DNA of 64,000 nt from Colias croceus (GCF_905220415.1 NC_059563.1:1126001-1190000); one strand, 5' to 3'. Numbered from the stretch's first letter, positions 18,906 through 30,551 are shown. Made by a program: numbers and translations. Notes: generated by a model from the sequence alone, not told the origin.

Positions 18906-20105
18906 TAACAATAAAAAAAATGAAATTATTATATTGTATTAATAGCTACTACTGCTAGCGACCTATCTTAGTTTTGCACAGGTGCAATTACACATGTTAT
19001 ATACTCATAAATCATCCTTTTGAATCACTCGGTCTATTAAAAAAAAACGCATCAAACTCCGTTGCACAGTTATAACAGTCGTAACTTTATTTTGATATCT
19101 AGTCATTAAATTAGTTATTAATAGAAAAAGAGTAGAGAAAAGTACAAAGGACGACCTTATCGCTTATCATATCATTAAATCTAGATATTGATGACGATAA
19201 TACCTATCTAATTTATTGCCTTTTGAAAAAAACCACAAAACTCCAATAATTTTAAACGTATACAAAAATCTTCCCATCCAGAGTCGTAAAAGCGTAAAAC
19301 TAATTTCCTTTCAGCAATCTCATTATAAACAATGTACTAATTAATACACTAAGTTATTACCGCGGATACGAGCGTAATAAACTCATCCGAAAGACGTTCA
19401 TAACTACACTATCGCATTATTTATTGCGGCGCCGTTTTATACAAATTTTAACATGGCGGCGTTTCTTTATTGCATCTTAAACAAAGCGCGTTGGAAATTA
19501 ATTTTGCTATTCTTGAAGTATTTTTGGTGTAACAAAATTTATACTAGAAATAAGACTACATAAAATAGTGTTGCTTTTAATGGTGTCAGGTGTAATCTAA
19601 ATCGTTAGCCAAATATGGGTTGGTAGATGTCACAAGTATTTGAACTTTTGATTCTTGAAAATTACGGTTTCACTACCATGATTTTCTTCACCGATTGACG
19701 TAAGGATTAACGGCTAATATGCAGATTAATCGACAACAATTATTTATGTACGTTCGAGCAAACATGTCAAAAGTGAAACTTCTTTAGCCAGATTCAAAGA
19801 TACCAAAATCGTCGCCTTCCTCCATGACGTGACGGTATTGCCACGACGCGACCTTGATATTTTACTCTCAAAGCGCCTAAAGAAGTTTAACTTCAAAAAA
19901 TGCAATACAAGCAAATACGCGCTACTTATACCTACAGGCTGCTCTTATTACAACCATCTCATTATACAGGATGCGTGCTTCGTGATAAAGTGTCTTCCGA
20001 ATATCATTTATAAACACGCTAGCTAATATTTATTGCAGTAGCTTTAAGGTCATGTAAACAAGCAATTTTATTCACTGTTCATTTTGCTGCACCATTATTT
20101 CCATG
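18906..20105. other. Intronic DNA, no feature
   Basis: Unique AT-rich sequence. A short CpG-rich patch lies at 19810-19855. No frame with a recognisable domain. Confidence 0.45.
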
Positions 20106-20109
20106 TTAA

Positions 20110-20270
20110 GGCCTATTCAAACGTAGGTACCGATCCGACTACGGTAGCGAACAGCCTATCAGTACGCGATAAGAGTCTTTATAATATACTGCGTAAAAGA
20201 TTTAATCGCGTACACATCCGGATACCACTACCCACGGCGGTAGCGGATACCGTTCTAGTTTGAATAGGCC
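20110..20270. mobile_element. MITE with TTAA target, 161 bp
   Basis: Terminal repeats GGCCTATTCAAAC and GTTTGAATAGGCC are perfect and flanked by TTAA on both sides (20106-20109 and 20271-20274). TTAA duplication is the piggyBac signature, although the termini do not begin CCC, so the superfamily is tentative. Confidence 0.7.
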
Positions 20271-20786
20271 TTAAGTCAAATATTCTTTTCACGGTTGCTT
20301 CACGCTAAAGTGTGGAGCAATTTTTATTTTCATTACCTACAACATTTCGTGAACGAAAAGTTCTTATATTAATTTAAAACGCTCGTTTAATGTATGAATA
20401 AAACAATGCGCTTGTCTTCCGTATGGAACGTTAAAAATGTCGGAGTTTAAAGTGTAGAACATAGCACATTTTAGATGTTATTTTTGCACATTTTAAAACA
20501 GTGTAGCCGGTTTTTAATAACGTGTCTCGATTTGGTCTAGAGTCTAGACAAAGCTTCACTATATTTTGTTTGATAATATCCTTATATTTATATTGATATT
20601 AAATTTACCTGCCTGTTTACCATGGAAGATTGATCATTAAAGTAAAAATGTAGAATCGAGAAAAAATAATATTATAATACCTACTTCCAGAATAAACCCA
20701 CTTTGAAATGCATCTTATTCTTTCTAACTTTCAACAATATCCCAAACGTATATTCGTTATACAAATTCATCAACCACAACATCCCC

Positions 20787-20787
<1 letters not shown>

Positions 20788-20877
<90 letters not shown>

Positions 20878-20882
20878 GCGCG
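20788..20882. repeat. (AC)n microsatellite ending in (GC)n
   Basis: About 44 AC units followed by GCGCGCGC. All reading frames through it (THTHTH, CVCVCV) are artefacts. Alternating purine-pyrimidine sequence of this length can adopt Z-form DNA. Confidence 0.98.
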
Positions 20883-22342
20883 CTTTCAATCACCAAGAAA
20901 ACCAGTTCTTACCATACCTACAAACTACATACTTAAATCACCTCGCGAATCCCGTCTCACGGTACAATAAACCCCCCACCGCCCAGAAATCGGCCTAATT
21001 GCATTGCTAACGAAATCATACACCGGCTGAAACGCGCGAGGGTTCAGCAGAAATTAATAAATAAATTAATATCAACAAACAGTGCAACTATCGCAAACAA
21101 ACGTAATAAGACGTCGCGCGATGAATATTCATCATCACGGCTGGAGGGTTAAGTGTGGTGTTGGTTAACGGCTGAAGCGATTTTTCCTATAATTACTTCG
21201 AAAATATAAGAGCATGTCATCACTTCTTCAATAAAGTTTAAAATAAAAGCAACAAAATAATTAAGTTATGCCATTTTTTTCATAATATATTCGTTTGGTG
21301 TCTCACAAGGATGTTGTTTAGGTCCTATGGTCTTTCTTATATACATTGATGAATAGTTAAATATTCTCGTATCTTACATACAAGAATCTACTTTGTTCGA
21401 CGATAACAATTACAGTAAAGCACCACTTCATGTCAACTAATAACGCTAAATAGGTTTAGATGCATAATGTTAAAACCACGTCTTAACGCAATACTCCATA
21501 AATAATACTAATAAATGTTAAATATCTTTATGTCATCACAACATAAAAATATTGGTAGATTTAACACATTACCTTCTACATATTATCCTGATCTTGATCA
21601 AATCAAACACCCCAAAGACATAAGTTACTTTCTTATATTCTTAACCCGCTTTTCTTATCACTTGTTCCTTCCACTTAACTCGCGATACCATCGCGAAGAA
21701 AACGGCTAGCGTTATTCAGACTCGATGTAATTTAGTTAAAGCTCAAATTAGCCCCGGACGGATTCAGAATTTTAACGGCCGAACGGTTTTCTCGCGTTCC
21801 GACCGATTGTTGCAAAATTTCAACTTATTAAGTACCTACCTACATTCTATTCATTATAACGTCTTTAGACGTTAAAGGCCTGTTCTTCGAATTAATAAAC
21901 GTAGGCTTTCATTACCGTCCAATTAATGTGATATCCAAAAAGATATTATTAAGTAGGCAGGTAACATTTCTAGGAAAAAGGACAAAGACCTTCATTGAAC
22001 TGTCCCTAAAAACTAATTTAAAACATCCGTCATTTCATTCACACCAGCCTACATTGTATATCGAAATATGTGTGAGGCCTTTGTCGGTAATGCCAATAAT
22101 GAAAATTCCTATCCTACTAATATATATGCTAAGCTTGGATCAGGGATACGAGGACTTTTATCTATAAAAAGCTCCTACACACATTTCTTTCGTGTCAATG
22201 ATTTAAGTGGTTTTCTGAATACATTTTTTATATTAAATACAAACCATCAGTATTAGTACTAACTCTAATTAATATATTTAACCAAACTTTTTCATTTTCA
22301 AACAAACATTTTTCATTTTCATTTTTTTGTTAAACTTTAATC
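20883..22342. other. Intronic DNA, no feature
   Basis: Mostly AT-rich. The segment 21005-21180 is GC-richer and apparently unique. The short frames at 21515, 21928 and 22068 show no domains. Confidence 0.45.
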
Positions 22343-22394
22343 AATAGCACATTTGGTTCTAAATAATAATTTATTTAGAACCAAATGTGCTATT
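22343..22394. repeat. Perfect 24-bp inverted repeat with 4-base loop
   Basis: AATAGCACATTTGGTTCTAA plus ATAA (22343-22366) is exactly complementary to 22371-22394, separated by TAAT. It can form a 24-bp hairpin as RNA or a cruciform as DNA. Confidence 0.85.
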
Positions 22395-22780
22395 TAATTC
22401 GAAGATAAGATATTTATTTGTATTAAAGGGTTGTTCTTACTACTAAACATTAATACAATTTGTCAGTGATAATCGTGCCTTCCCTTCCTAAAGGCCACTT
22501 TAAAAGTTGAGGCGAAACCGGGCGCCAAACGAAAACACACAAAAGACGCGAACCTCAAAGCGTATGTATTTATTTAGGACACATTTTATAAAAACATCGC
22601 CTTTCTCTCGCTGAAATAATATTTTTATGGGTAAATATGGTGGGAGGGTATATTTACATTTTCTTTTGCATTACTTTACTTGTATCATATATTTTATGAG
22701 TCGAATGATTGATTAAAGCCGATCGGCCTTGAACGAAATGAATTAACTTGGAAACATGTTTTTGTAATTTGTCAATAGAA
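22395..22780. other. Intronic DNA, no feature
   Basis: No repeat or frame recognised. Confidence 0.4.
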
Positions 22781-22781
22781 A

Positions 22782-22925
22782 TACGAGGAAGGACGACCTC
22801 CCACAAGATGGACGGACGACCTGGTCCGAGTGGCAGGGAGCCGCTGGATGCAGGCCGCCGGTGACCGGTCGTACTGGAAATCCTTGAGGGAGGCCTTTGT
22901 CCAGCAGTGGACGTCCCACGGCTGA
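22782..22925 (+). pseudogene. RTE-type non-LTR retrotransposon, C-terminal fragment
   Basis: A 47-codon open tail with GRPPTRWTDDLVRVAGSRW and then an AGDRSYWKSLREAF-VQQW pattern, the conserved C-terminus of RTE-clade reverse transcriptase proteins. It ends in a stop at 22923 and is followed by a (GAAC)n tail at 22926-22947. RTE elements typically end in such a short tandem tail. Strongly 5'-truncated, hence dead. Confidence 0.8.
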
Positions 22926-22947
22926 AACGAACGAACGAACGAACAAT
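22926..22947 (+). repeat. (GAAC)n tail of the RTE fragment
   Basis: Five units of GAAC(G/A) directly after the stop codon mark the 3' end of the retroposed copy. Confidence 0.75.
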
Positions 22948-23073
22948 AGAAATATGAAGAAGTACGCCTCTTTAATAAATGTAATTGAGATAATAATTAT
23001 GTTATAGTAAGTGGAAATTCGTGGGAAAACAATTCTATGCGTAGGTATACTGATTAATTAAATTTAATAACAA

Positions 23074-23334
23074 ACAAGTGATAACTGCGTTAAAAACAAC
23101 CGACTTCAAACTTGCACTTGCAACATTTACAAATACAGACAAAAATGCTCATAAAATAAAAACTACTGTGCCTATCCGAATAAAATTTTTACGGGACCAA
23201 TTCGACACCATCCCGCATCGAACAAAAAAAGAATCACGTAAATCGGTTCAGAAACCTCGGAGTAATCGGTGTACATATATAAAAAAACATACCGGCCGAA
23301 TTGATAACCTCCTCCTTTTTTTTGAAGTCGGTTA
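23074..23334 (+). repeat. Interspersed repeat with ACCGACTTC ends, copy 1
   Basis: Begins AACAAGTGATAACTGCG and contains AACCGACTTCAAACTTGC near the left; the right end is TTTGAAGTCGGTTAA. The two ends include the 13-bp inverted pair AACCGACTTCAAA. The interior has GAATCACGTAAATCGGTTC. The same element recurs at 33599-33882 and, inverted, at 34036-34292. The frame at 23078-23335 (and its relative at 33639) is just this repeat. Confidence 0.7.
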
Positions 23335-23457
23335 AAAAAAACATTTTAAAACAGTAAATCCTTATTCCCAAGAAACATAAGAAAGTTAATGAATTACATA
23401 GCCAAAAATAACAACACGAAAACAGGAAAATAAAGACAAAATACGAAACAACAATTA

Positions 23458-23872
23458 GGGCGGCCGTACACGGACCGCTTCAAGCAGTTGAGACCGACCG
23501 CTTGAAGCCGCGACCGCGCGGTGAACTATAGGCATTCATTCACCGCCGTACACGTGACGGCTCGAGCCGTCGTGACCGCTTCAAGCAGTCAACTGCATGA
23601 TGAAATTCCATCGTGCCGTTGACGGCTCGCGAGCGGTCGTGAGGCATACACTGACTGCTCGAGCCGTTGACTGCGCTAGAGCCGTCGACGGCTTCCTCTC
23701 CCCCTGAAAATCAATGACGCGACTAGTCAAAAAATCAACGGCTCGAGCGGTTGGTAGCGACGGCTCGAGCAGTCAAGAACCGACGGCTCGAGCCGTCAAC
23801 GACCGACCGCTCGAGCCGTCCGTGTACGTCGCTCAGCCGTTAACTGCTCGAGCGGTCCGTGTACGGCCGCCC
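23458..23872. mobile_element. GC-rich TIR element packed with CTCGAG palindromes
   Basis: Ends GGGCGGCCGTACACGGACCG and CGGTCCGTGTACGGCCGCCC are inverted repeats, continuing as CTTCAAGCAGTT against AACTGCTCGAG. TA flanks both ends (23456-23457 and 23873-23874); TTA/TAA outside would also allow a PIF/Harbinger reading with one mismatch. The 415-bp body repeats GACGGCTCGAGCCGTC and one-sided variants around ten times in both orientations. No coding frame. The island of GC stands out from its AT-rich surroundings. Confidence 0.75.
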
Positions 23873-24062
23873 TAAGACAAAATTCTTTCGTTACTTTTAA
23901 GTGTTCCTTCCGAAAATAATCATGTAATTACAAACAATAAACAACATAAGCTGCTATTACAGCGACATTATGTCAACAACAAAGCTTTATTTCAAACAAA
24001 TTATTGAACATTTTCTTCCTTCCTTCATTTGTTTAATAATATTTAGACTTTTTATTAGGTAA

Positions 24063-24242
24063 CTAGCTTTCCGCCTGCGGCCTCGCCCGCGTTTTCAAAA
24101 AAAAACCCGCATAGTTCCCGTTCCCGTGGGATTTCCGGGATAAAACCTAGACTAAGAATTTTTGAAATCGGTCCAGTAGTTTATGCGTGAAAACAATACA
24201 TACATAATTACAAACCTTTCCTCTTTATAATATAAGTATAGA
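24063..24242 (-). mobile_element. Helitron-like element (family B), complete
   Basis: Minus-strand copy: start TCTATACTTATATTATAAAG at 24242, body with AAATCCCACGGGAACGGG, end CGGGCGAGGCCGCAGGCGG then AAAGCTAG at 24063. The base after CTAG is T on the element strand. Confidence 0.78.
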
Positions 24243-26635
24243 TTAAAGCAAAGCCTTTAAAGGTTTTTGTAATCTTAGATATACGTCATTTAAGTTGAAT
24301 TATAGACAATAACTTTATAAATTTCATATCTCAAACGAAAGAACTGACAAATATAATATTAACAGAAACTATTTTTACAGGCAGCTAACATAAACAACAA
24401 AAACAATCTATATAGGCTATAATAAAATTCCCGACTTCAAATATCTGGGTAATAATTCACAATTATTCAAAACCTACAATTGCCATTCGTCACTTTTTAA
24501 ATTAAACCATGCAAATTGTTCTTCAAGTGCCTTTAAATAGCGCCAAACAAGAATGCATTACAACGGCACTACAAAACCAAAAACATCCACCCTTGACACG
24601 TCTTGCCGTTTGACTTTGAATCTACAATATACGGGCAATCAAATTCGAGCTATATTACCTGCATCAGAGAAGCTATTTCAGCGAAATAAGCATTCCAACT
24701 GGATGCCACTCCGCTGTAAACGGGATTTAGTCAGTCGCGGGGTAAAATTTAAAATTGCTTGTATCCGCTTTACAGTATTTTTCTTTTTAAATTTCCGCTT
24801 TAGTGCCAAGCGATGGAGCGTGTCTTGTTGTCTGTACTTCAATTCTGAAGGTGTATTTAATCTGACAGGATACGATATAATACCTACTTGAAAAATAAAA
24901 AGTACTTTAAATTTTTATACATCGTTTAATTTCGAATTTCCTGGAAACTTTTCTTGTAAATATTTTATTCAAATGCATATTAAGTGCGACGCGTTGATTT
25001 TTTATGTGATTATATATTTAACTTTATATAATACAATCACCAGTAATAAATGCAAGAAAAATCAATGACCTATTATACTAGTAGACGCGGCATACGCCAA
25101 CATCATTGCACTAAAAAACAGCGTAATTAATACATACCTACTTACTAACGCATTATCACCAATACAGTTGTTCTCTCTTTCACTCTCACGCACAAGACAT
25201 AATACATGTCTCACTCATGTACTTCGTAATAACAGCTGCCGATTAAAATATAAAAATAACGTCCAGCCACGACGCTGAATGGTGCGTGACTAAGTGAAAC
25301 TCGGGCACTTAGCTGAGTTTTTTCTTGCCAAAATAGAGAGCGGGTAACATATCTAGCTTTTTTATATATCATAGAGAACAATATACCTTCTATACATATT
25401 TATTAAGCCTCTAATTCTCTACTGTAAGTACCCTTACAGCCTTTCCTTGTAACCTTAATGTTCCTATTACCATCATATTTTTTTATTACTTACTAAAAAT
25501 AAATGACAAAACAATAACAAAAACCGCGTAACTAATACCAGTAAAATTATTGAAATGACATGCTCTAGTCGTATCATTATATTTTATCACGACCTCCCAT
25601 GAAATTGTTCCATACACACTGGGTTAATGTGTTTCGATACGTATATTTAATATCCCCTTTAGTTTCATATTAAATGTATTTTTTTGTTTATTTTAGTAAG
25701 AAATACATATATGAACTCTCTACATATATAAAGAACGGTAATAAATAGCCGGTTTTAAATAATTAAAAATAGTTATCAATATCTAGAGTATGATTTATTT
25801 ATTCAAACGTGACGAATGGTAATTTTATTACATTACTAAAATACATTTAGTTAACTAGTAACAGTTTCAATATAACGAATAACAAAAAATTCAGTTAACT
25901 ACCACGCGAACGAAGCCGCGTGCTGAATCTAGCTTATATATTACAAACTTTCACTACTGTTCTTATAATCTAAACCACTTGTTATCGATAAAGGTTATTT
26001 CAAAATTTGTCATTTATTGTATGTAGGTATTACATGATCTGATATTAATCACTATCCAACCAATACTCAACACTATCTCATTAAATAATATAAATTCATA
26101 ACACCTAATCTATTACACCCATAACCATAATCACCGCATAACAACAACAACCTAATTACCGATTCGCTAAAAAACCGATAAACGCGCAATTTAATCACAA
26201 CGTATCCCGAAAGCGCTAATTAACCGGTAACGCACCGGCAAGTTACACAGCCGCTCGTTACCGATGAATTATTAAAGGCGGCCCAATTTTTAACTTCATT
26301 CGCTCCTTTGTAATTTAGATTTATTGTCTGACCGAGCGGGCAAATTCCTACTATTTATAAATGAAAATGACACTTTTTGCGCTGTGATACGGGTGAAAGA
26401 TGCATATCTGTCGAGGTATTAATTGCAATCCATCTGATAAAATGATAATCTGTAATAATACTATAGAGCTAAATAGTTTAATGGTAAATGTTAAAAATAT
26501 GTAATGACGTTTCATAAGTGCTTCTCGAAGAAGTCTAATTGAATAAATAAATATTTGAGTTTGAGAATAATCTTTGAATTTTGGTTGAACGCGCTTATTT
26601 CAAGAAATACTAGCCAACTCAAACGTTTATTTAGT
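24243..26635. other. Intronic DNA, mostly featureless
   Basis: The 112-codon frame at 24553-24891 has no recognisable domain. A possible Helitron end fragment (GAACGAAGCCGCG...CTAG) lies at 25901-25932. The block 26150-26340 is GC-richer and unique. Confidence 0.4.
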
Positions 26636-26792
26636 GCTAGCGCGCAAGATCAACTTTTGTCTCCGCAACTATTTTGTCTCTCCCATCAATTGTATGGGGA
26701 GTTGCGTCGCTACGTGCGCGCACTTTCTTACTAGCCCATGGGTGGGAGAGACAAAATAGTTACGGAGACAAAAGTTGCTCTTGCGCGCTAGC
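26636..26792. mobile_element. MITE with about 50-bp inverted repeats
   Basis: The left arm GCTAGCGCGCAAGATCAACT continues TTTGTCTCCGCAACTATTTTG. The right arm is its reverse complement with three or four differences, ending CTTGCGCGCTAGC. The centre is only about 55 bases. A half copy of the same arm is at 62462-62512. The frame at 26674-26946 crosses it and is not a gene. Confidence 0.8.
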
Positions 26793-27304
26793 TCTTATGC
26801 AATTAGACGTCATAACACATTTTTACGGTAAAAAAAAATATACGTTATTGTTACACTATATGCGTTCAAAAAGCAGTTTCTACAAAGTTGAGCAGACAAG
26901 AAGCCCTGCAGTTGCTATTTTGAATCGTGTTAGTTACACATTTTAACTACAAAATGTTCCGAATGAAGTCACGTGGATTAGTAAGTGGAATAATAAACAT
27001 AACTCGACTAAAATACATAATAGTAAAACTCCTAAGCACAAAATCAACAACCTCTATCGTATAACAATATCACAAAATAATATCGCTTACTGCTTAAAAG
27101 CTTATTGGAATCGAAACACAATATCTGTGCGTATCCTAATCTTATCCTACTTACATTGTAATACCACATGTTTGTGCAAAACTTACTCTTTGTTAGTCAA
27201 AAAGAGACTTAATTTGAATAGGAATATGTTATAAATTTATATAGTTTAATGGTACCTTACGCAAACAAACTAATACACGATTTAGGCACAAATTTTATGT
27301 ACAA
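26793..27304. other. Intronic DNA, no feature
   Basis: No repeat or frame recognised. Confidence 0.4.
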
Positions 27305-27529
27305 TCTATACTAATATTATAAAGCTGAAGAGTTTGTTTGTTTGAACGCGCTAATCTCAGCAACTACGAACTGGTCCGATTTGAAAATTTATTTCGGTGT
27401 TGATATATAGCCTATAGCCTTCCTCGATAAATGGGCTATCCATTTATCGAGGAAGGCTATAGGCTATAATCATTACGCTAAGAGCAACAGGAGCGGAGCC
27501 ACGCGGGTGAAACCGCAAAGCGCAGCTAG
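27305..27529 (+). mobile_element. Helitron-like element (family A) with internal palindrome
   Basis: Complete: TCTATACTAATATTATAAAG start, CTAG end after GAGCCACGCGGGTGAAACCG. Unlike its relatives it carries an extra inverted copy of its own middle: a 27-bp arm at about 27406-27432 and its exact complement at 27438-27464, with a 5-base loop GCTAT. Confidence 0.78.
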
Positions 27530-28092
27530 TTTAATATAAGGTGCTTTAAGTATCTGAAAACACTTTATCTGCATAAAAATAGGTTAACTGTTACAATAGA
27601 AGTGTATACTACGCAAAGTAATAACTACACTATTAAGACTAAAGTTAAATGTATGATTTAAACTAACAATTACGGTTCAATAAATAAAACCTTCTATATA
27701 CCCGCCACTCGCTTATGCATTTCTTATAATAACCCAGTATATAGGTTATGCCGAAGTTATAACGAAATAGTTAATAAAGATAACACAATTGACATATTTT
27801 CAAATAGTCTAGCCAGTTTTCGTCGCTTAATAATTACTGCTCTGCGTAGCACCTGAAACACACGGATTTATGCCGAATCTTGTTATAAGCATTTCTTTTA
27901 TTGTATTTTTTTATTTTTTTATTGTTATGGTAACAGTATTTTGAAGTGACATCTTTCACACTAAACATATTTTGTGTATCCATATAATAGTTTTATACAT
28001 AGAACTTTTTTAATTGTACTTTTATAATTTGTATGTCATATTGTTGTATAAGCTGTTTGGAAACTAATAAAATAAAATAAAAAAAAAAAAAA
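27530..28092. other. Intronic DNA; possible A-tailed fragment
   Basis: The stretch ends with AATAAAATAAAATAAA and a run of A (28066-28091). This could be the tail of an old retroposed element running from about 27880, but no TSD was found. Confidence 0.3.
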
Positions 28093-28267
28093 TTATCGTA
28101 TGTAAAACTTGCCTAATAAACAACTTCCAAACTAATTCTAATTACTATAATATATTCATCCATAACTCCTACAAACTAATACTTAAGAGACCTCACTCAC
28201 TAATTGCTATAAAATATACGAATTATTATTAAACTTTGCGTTTGTCAAACCGAACACTACAAGTTAA

Positions 28268-28474
28268 GGCTGGTTGCAGAGCTTGACCGACCATCAGTGC
28301 GTACGTCAGTCGCGCTTGTCATATGTATGGAAATTCATAAAACCGTTCATAGCTAGACCGACCATACGAACACGTATTGTCATGCGTATTAATGTCATAG
28401 TCATACACATTGTTGATGCGTATCGTCAGGACCGACGGTACGCACTGATGGTCGGTCAAGCTCTGCAACCAGCC
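28268..28474. mobile_element. PIF/Harbinger-like MITE, 207 bp
   Basis: Terminal repeats of about 39 bp: GGCTGGTTGCAGAGCTTGAC... and its complement ...GTCAAGCTCTGCAACCAGCC. A 3-bp TAA duplication is at 28265-28267 and 28475-28477. The TWA target and GG-start fit PIF/Harbinger. The 67-codon frame here is the repeat itself. Confidence 0.8.
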
Positions 28475-28477
28475 TAA

Positions 28478-29862
28478 GAGCATTAGCCCACTTTCCCGTT
28501 ATAAACTACACAGCAATCAACGCAGTCTGACGCACAAGCAATTGTTCTTATACTATTGTCATCGTTCCTGTTATTTATTATACTAATTAGACGGTAATAA
28601 AACCACTTGTATTATTTATTATCTACGGACAATAGAGTTAAATTTATATCCTATCTGTAGAGTGGTTAATGGCTGTAATACGTGAGATCGTAGATTCGAT
28701 TTTGATATAAACACTAAATATATATTCTGTACTAAATGAATGATAAGAAAAGTTAAGAAAATTTTGTTAATGAAGGTATTAAGAAATTTTGTAAACATCG
28801 TTAATTTCTCAAAATTTCTACTATAAAGCAATGAAGATTTTATCGATATTTATTTAAAAATATCACAAATCTAAAAAGATAATTCAAAAAACGAGTGATA
28901 CCACAAAATTCGTACCATATAGCGAATATTACTTGAACACAGTAGAAATATATTCGTAGCAATGTTCGTAGAACGGCTACGAGTGTCACAACCGTAGCCT
29001 GTGGCGTAGCACGATAACAACTTAGCGCACAGTAATTTCCTCAAAATTTGCTACGAAATAAATAATATTAATATATTAGTACAGATGGTATCTATAGATT
29101 ACAAAGTTACAAAACGAAAATTCACGAATAAAAACGTATTACTTTTATTATTCTCCTTGAAAAAAAAAACAAAGATAATAGAGACGATCAAGAAGCCGCC
29201 CTGTGGATAATTCGTTTTGAGCAAGCTTGTTACCCGACGACCTTTGACCGGAGAGCGAAAATAGAAAGTTTTTATTTTTATAGAAGCATACGATGCAATG
29301 CATTTTCAATTTTACAATTGTTACAAGAATATTCGATTTAAAAGTACTTTTGTTGTATATCGTAATCGTTAAAAAAAGGAAACAAAAGTTCTAAAGAAGT
29401 TTTACTTCAAAAATGAATTCACATTAATTAATATAAATGTAAACGGTGACACAAAAAATATGTTGGGTATTGTTTCTGCGAATGATTAATTTTAATACGA
29501 AATACCAAAAACCTATTAAAATACTCAATTTATTTGGTATATTATCACTCGACAATAAGTGGATAAATAATAAATAACATGTTAAATTTCTGTCAATTTG
29601 GCGTTTAAATTGATTCATATTTGTTTGCAATTTATTTCACGCATCTTTTATTTTTGCAACAGAGCAGTATTGAATTGAAACATAATAAAGTTAATTAAAC
29701 ATAATTAATTTATAAAATCTATATTTAAAACCAGTTCTAGACTATGACTTTTACCGTGTTATATCCTGTAAAACTAAATACCAATTCTTTAAACCCTTGT
29801 GCAGAGCAATTAACATTCTAACACAATAAAACACAAAGGGAGAGAAAAAATAAATAATCTTA
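28478..29862. other. Intronic DNA, mostly featureless
   Basis: A block with scattered CTACG/CGTAG motifs (28955-29030) resembles 54605-54680 and 63478-63530. A tRNA-like TGGTTAATGGC...GATTCGATTTT (28661-28700) is too degenerate to call. Confidence 0.35.
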
Positions 29863-30031
29863 TCTAATATATAAAAATCAATGCCACTTTTCGTTGTAAT
29901 TCCATAACTCGAGAACGGCTGAACCGATTTCGATAATTCTTTTTTTATTATATTCCTTGAAGTACGAGGATGGTTCTTATGTAGAGAAAACGTTAATATG
30001 TACCACGGGCGAAGCCGGGGCGGACCGCTAG
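29863..30031 (+). mobile_element. Helitron-like element (family D), copy 1 of a tandem pair
   Basis: Contains AACTCGAGAACGGCTGAACC, GAAGTACGAGGATGGTTC and ends ACCACGGGCGAAGCCGGGGC then GGACCGCTAG. TC start at 29863. Confidence 0.75.
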
Positions 30032-30199
30032 TATAATATAAAAATGAATTCTAAAATGTGTTGGTAAGCGCATAACTTGAGAATGGCTGAACCGATTTCG
30101 TTAATTCTTTTTCTATTTAATTCCTTGAAGTACGAGGATGGTTCTTATGTAGAGAAAACGTAAATATGTACCACGGACGAAGCCGGGGCGGACCGCTAG
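30032..30199 (+). mobile_element. Helitron-like element (family D), copy 2 of a tandem pair
   Basis: Begins directly after the CTAG of copy 1 and ends CGAAGCCGGGGCGGACCG-CTAG. It differs from copy 1 at several positions, so the pair is either an old tandem insertion or an old duplication. Confidence 0.75.
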
Positions 30200-30474
30200 T
30201 ATTATAATAAAAACAATTGCAAAAAGAACATCCTCATACTCATAGTACGTCATATTGTAAATTGTAATAAATGAAACAATTACATAATATTCAAATTCAA
30301 ATCAAATAAACACAAATTTGCAACCAAACCGTACATATCAAAACTTCGACATTATCGTGTTAACCAATTAGTTGAAATAAACCGCAGTTTTAACTATTAC
30401 TCAATATTAAATCACAGTTCATTTATCGAAATTATATTCAAAGCTCTGTTGAATTAAATTGAACATTTTAGTCA

Positions 30475-30548
30475 TCTATACTATATATTATTGTGAAAGT
30501 TTAGATGAATATTTGTAAGTCGATCTCGTTAAAACTACGGTATATAAG
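30475..30548 (+). mobile_element. Helitron-like 5' fragment
   Basis: TCTATACTATATATTATTGTGAAAGTTT matches the start of family B; the rest is missing or replaced by the copy at 30552. Confidence 0.45.
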
Positions 30549-30551
30549 CTA

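Noticed and set aside
20681..20998. Open frames with THTHTH or CVCVCV
   Set aside because: Translation of the (AC)n microsatellite.
24553..24891. 112-codon open frame
   Set aside because: No recognisable domain, no splice or promoter signals, composition like its surroundings.
28655..28705. tRNA-derived SINE
   Set aside because: A- and B-box-like words are too degenerate and there is no tail or duplication.
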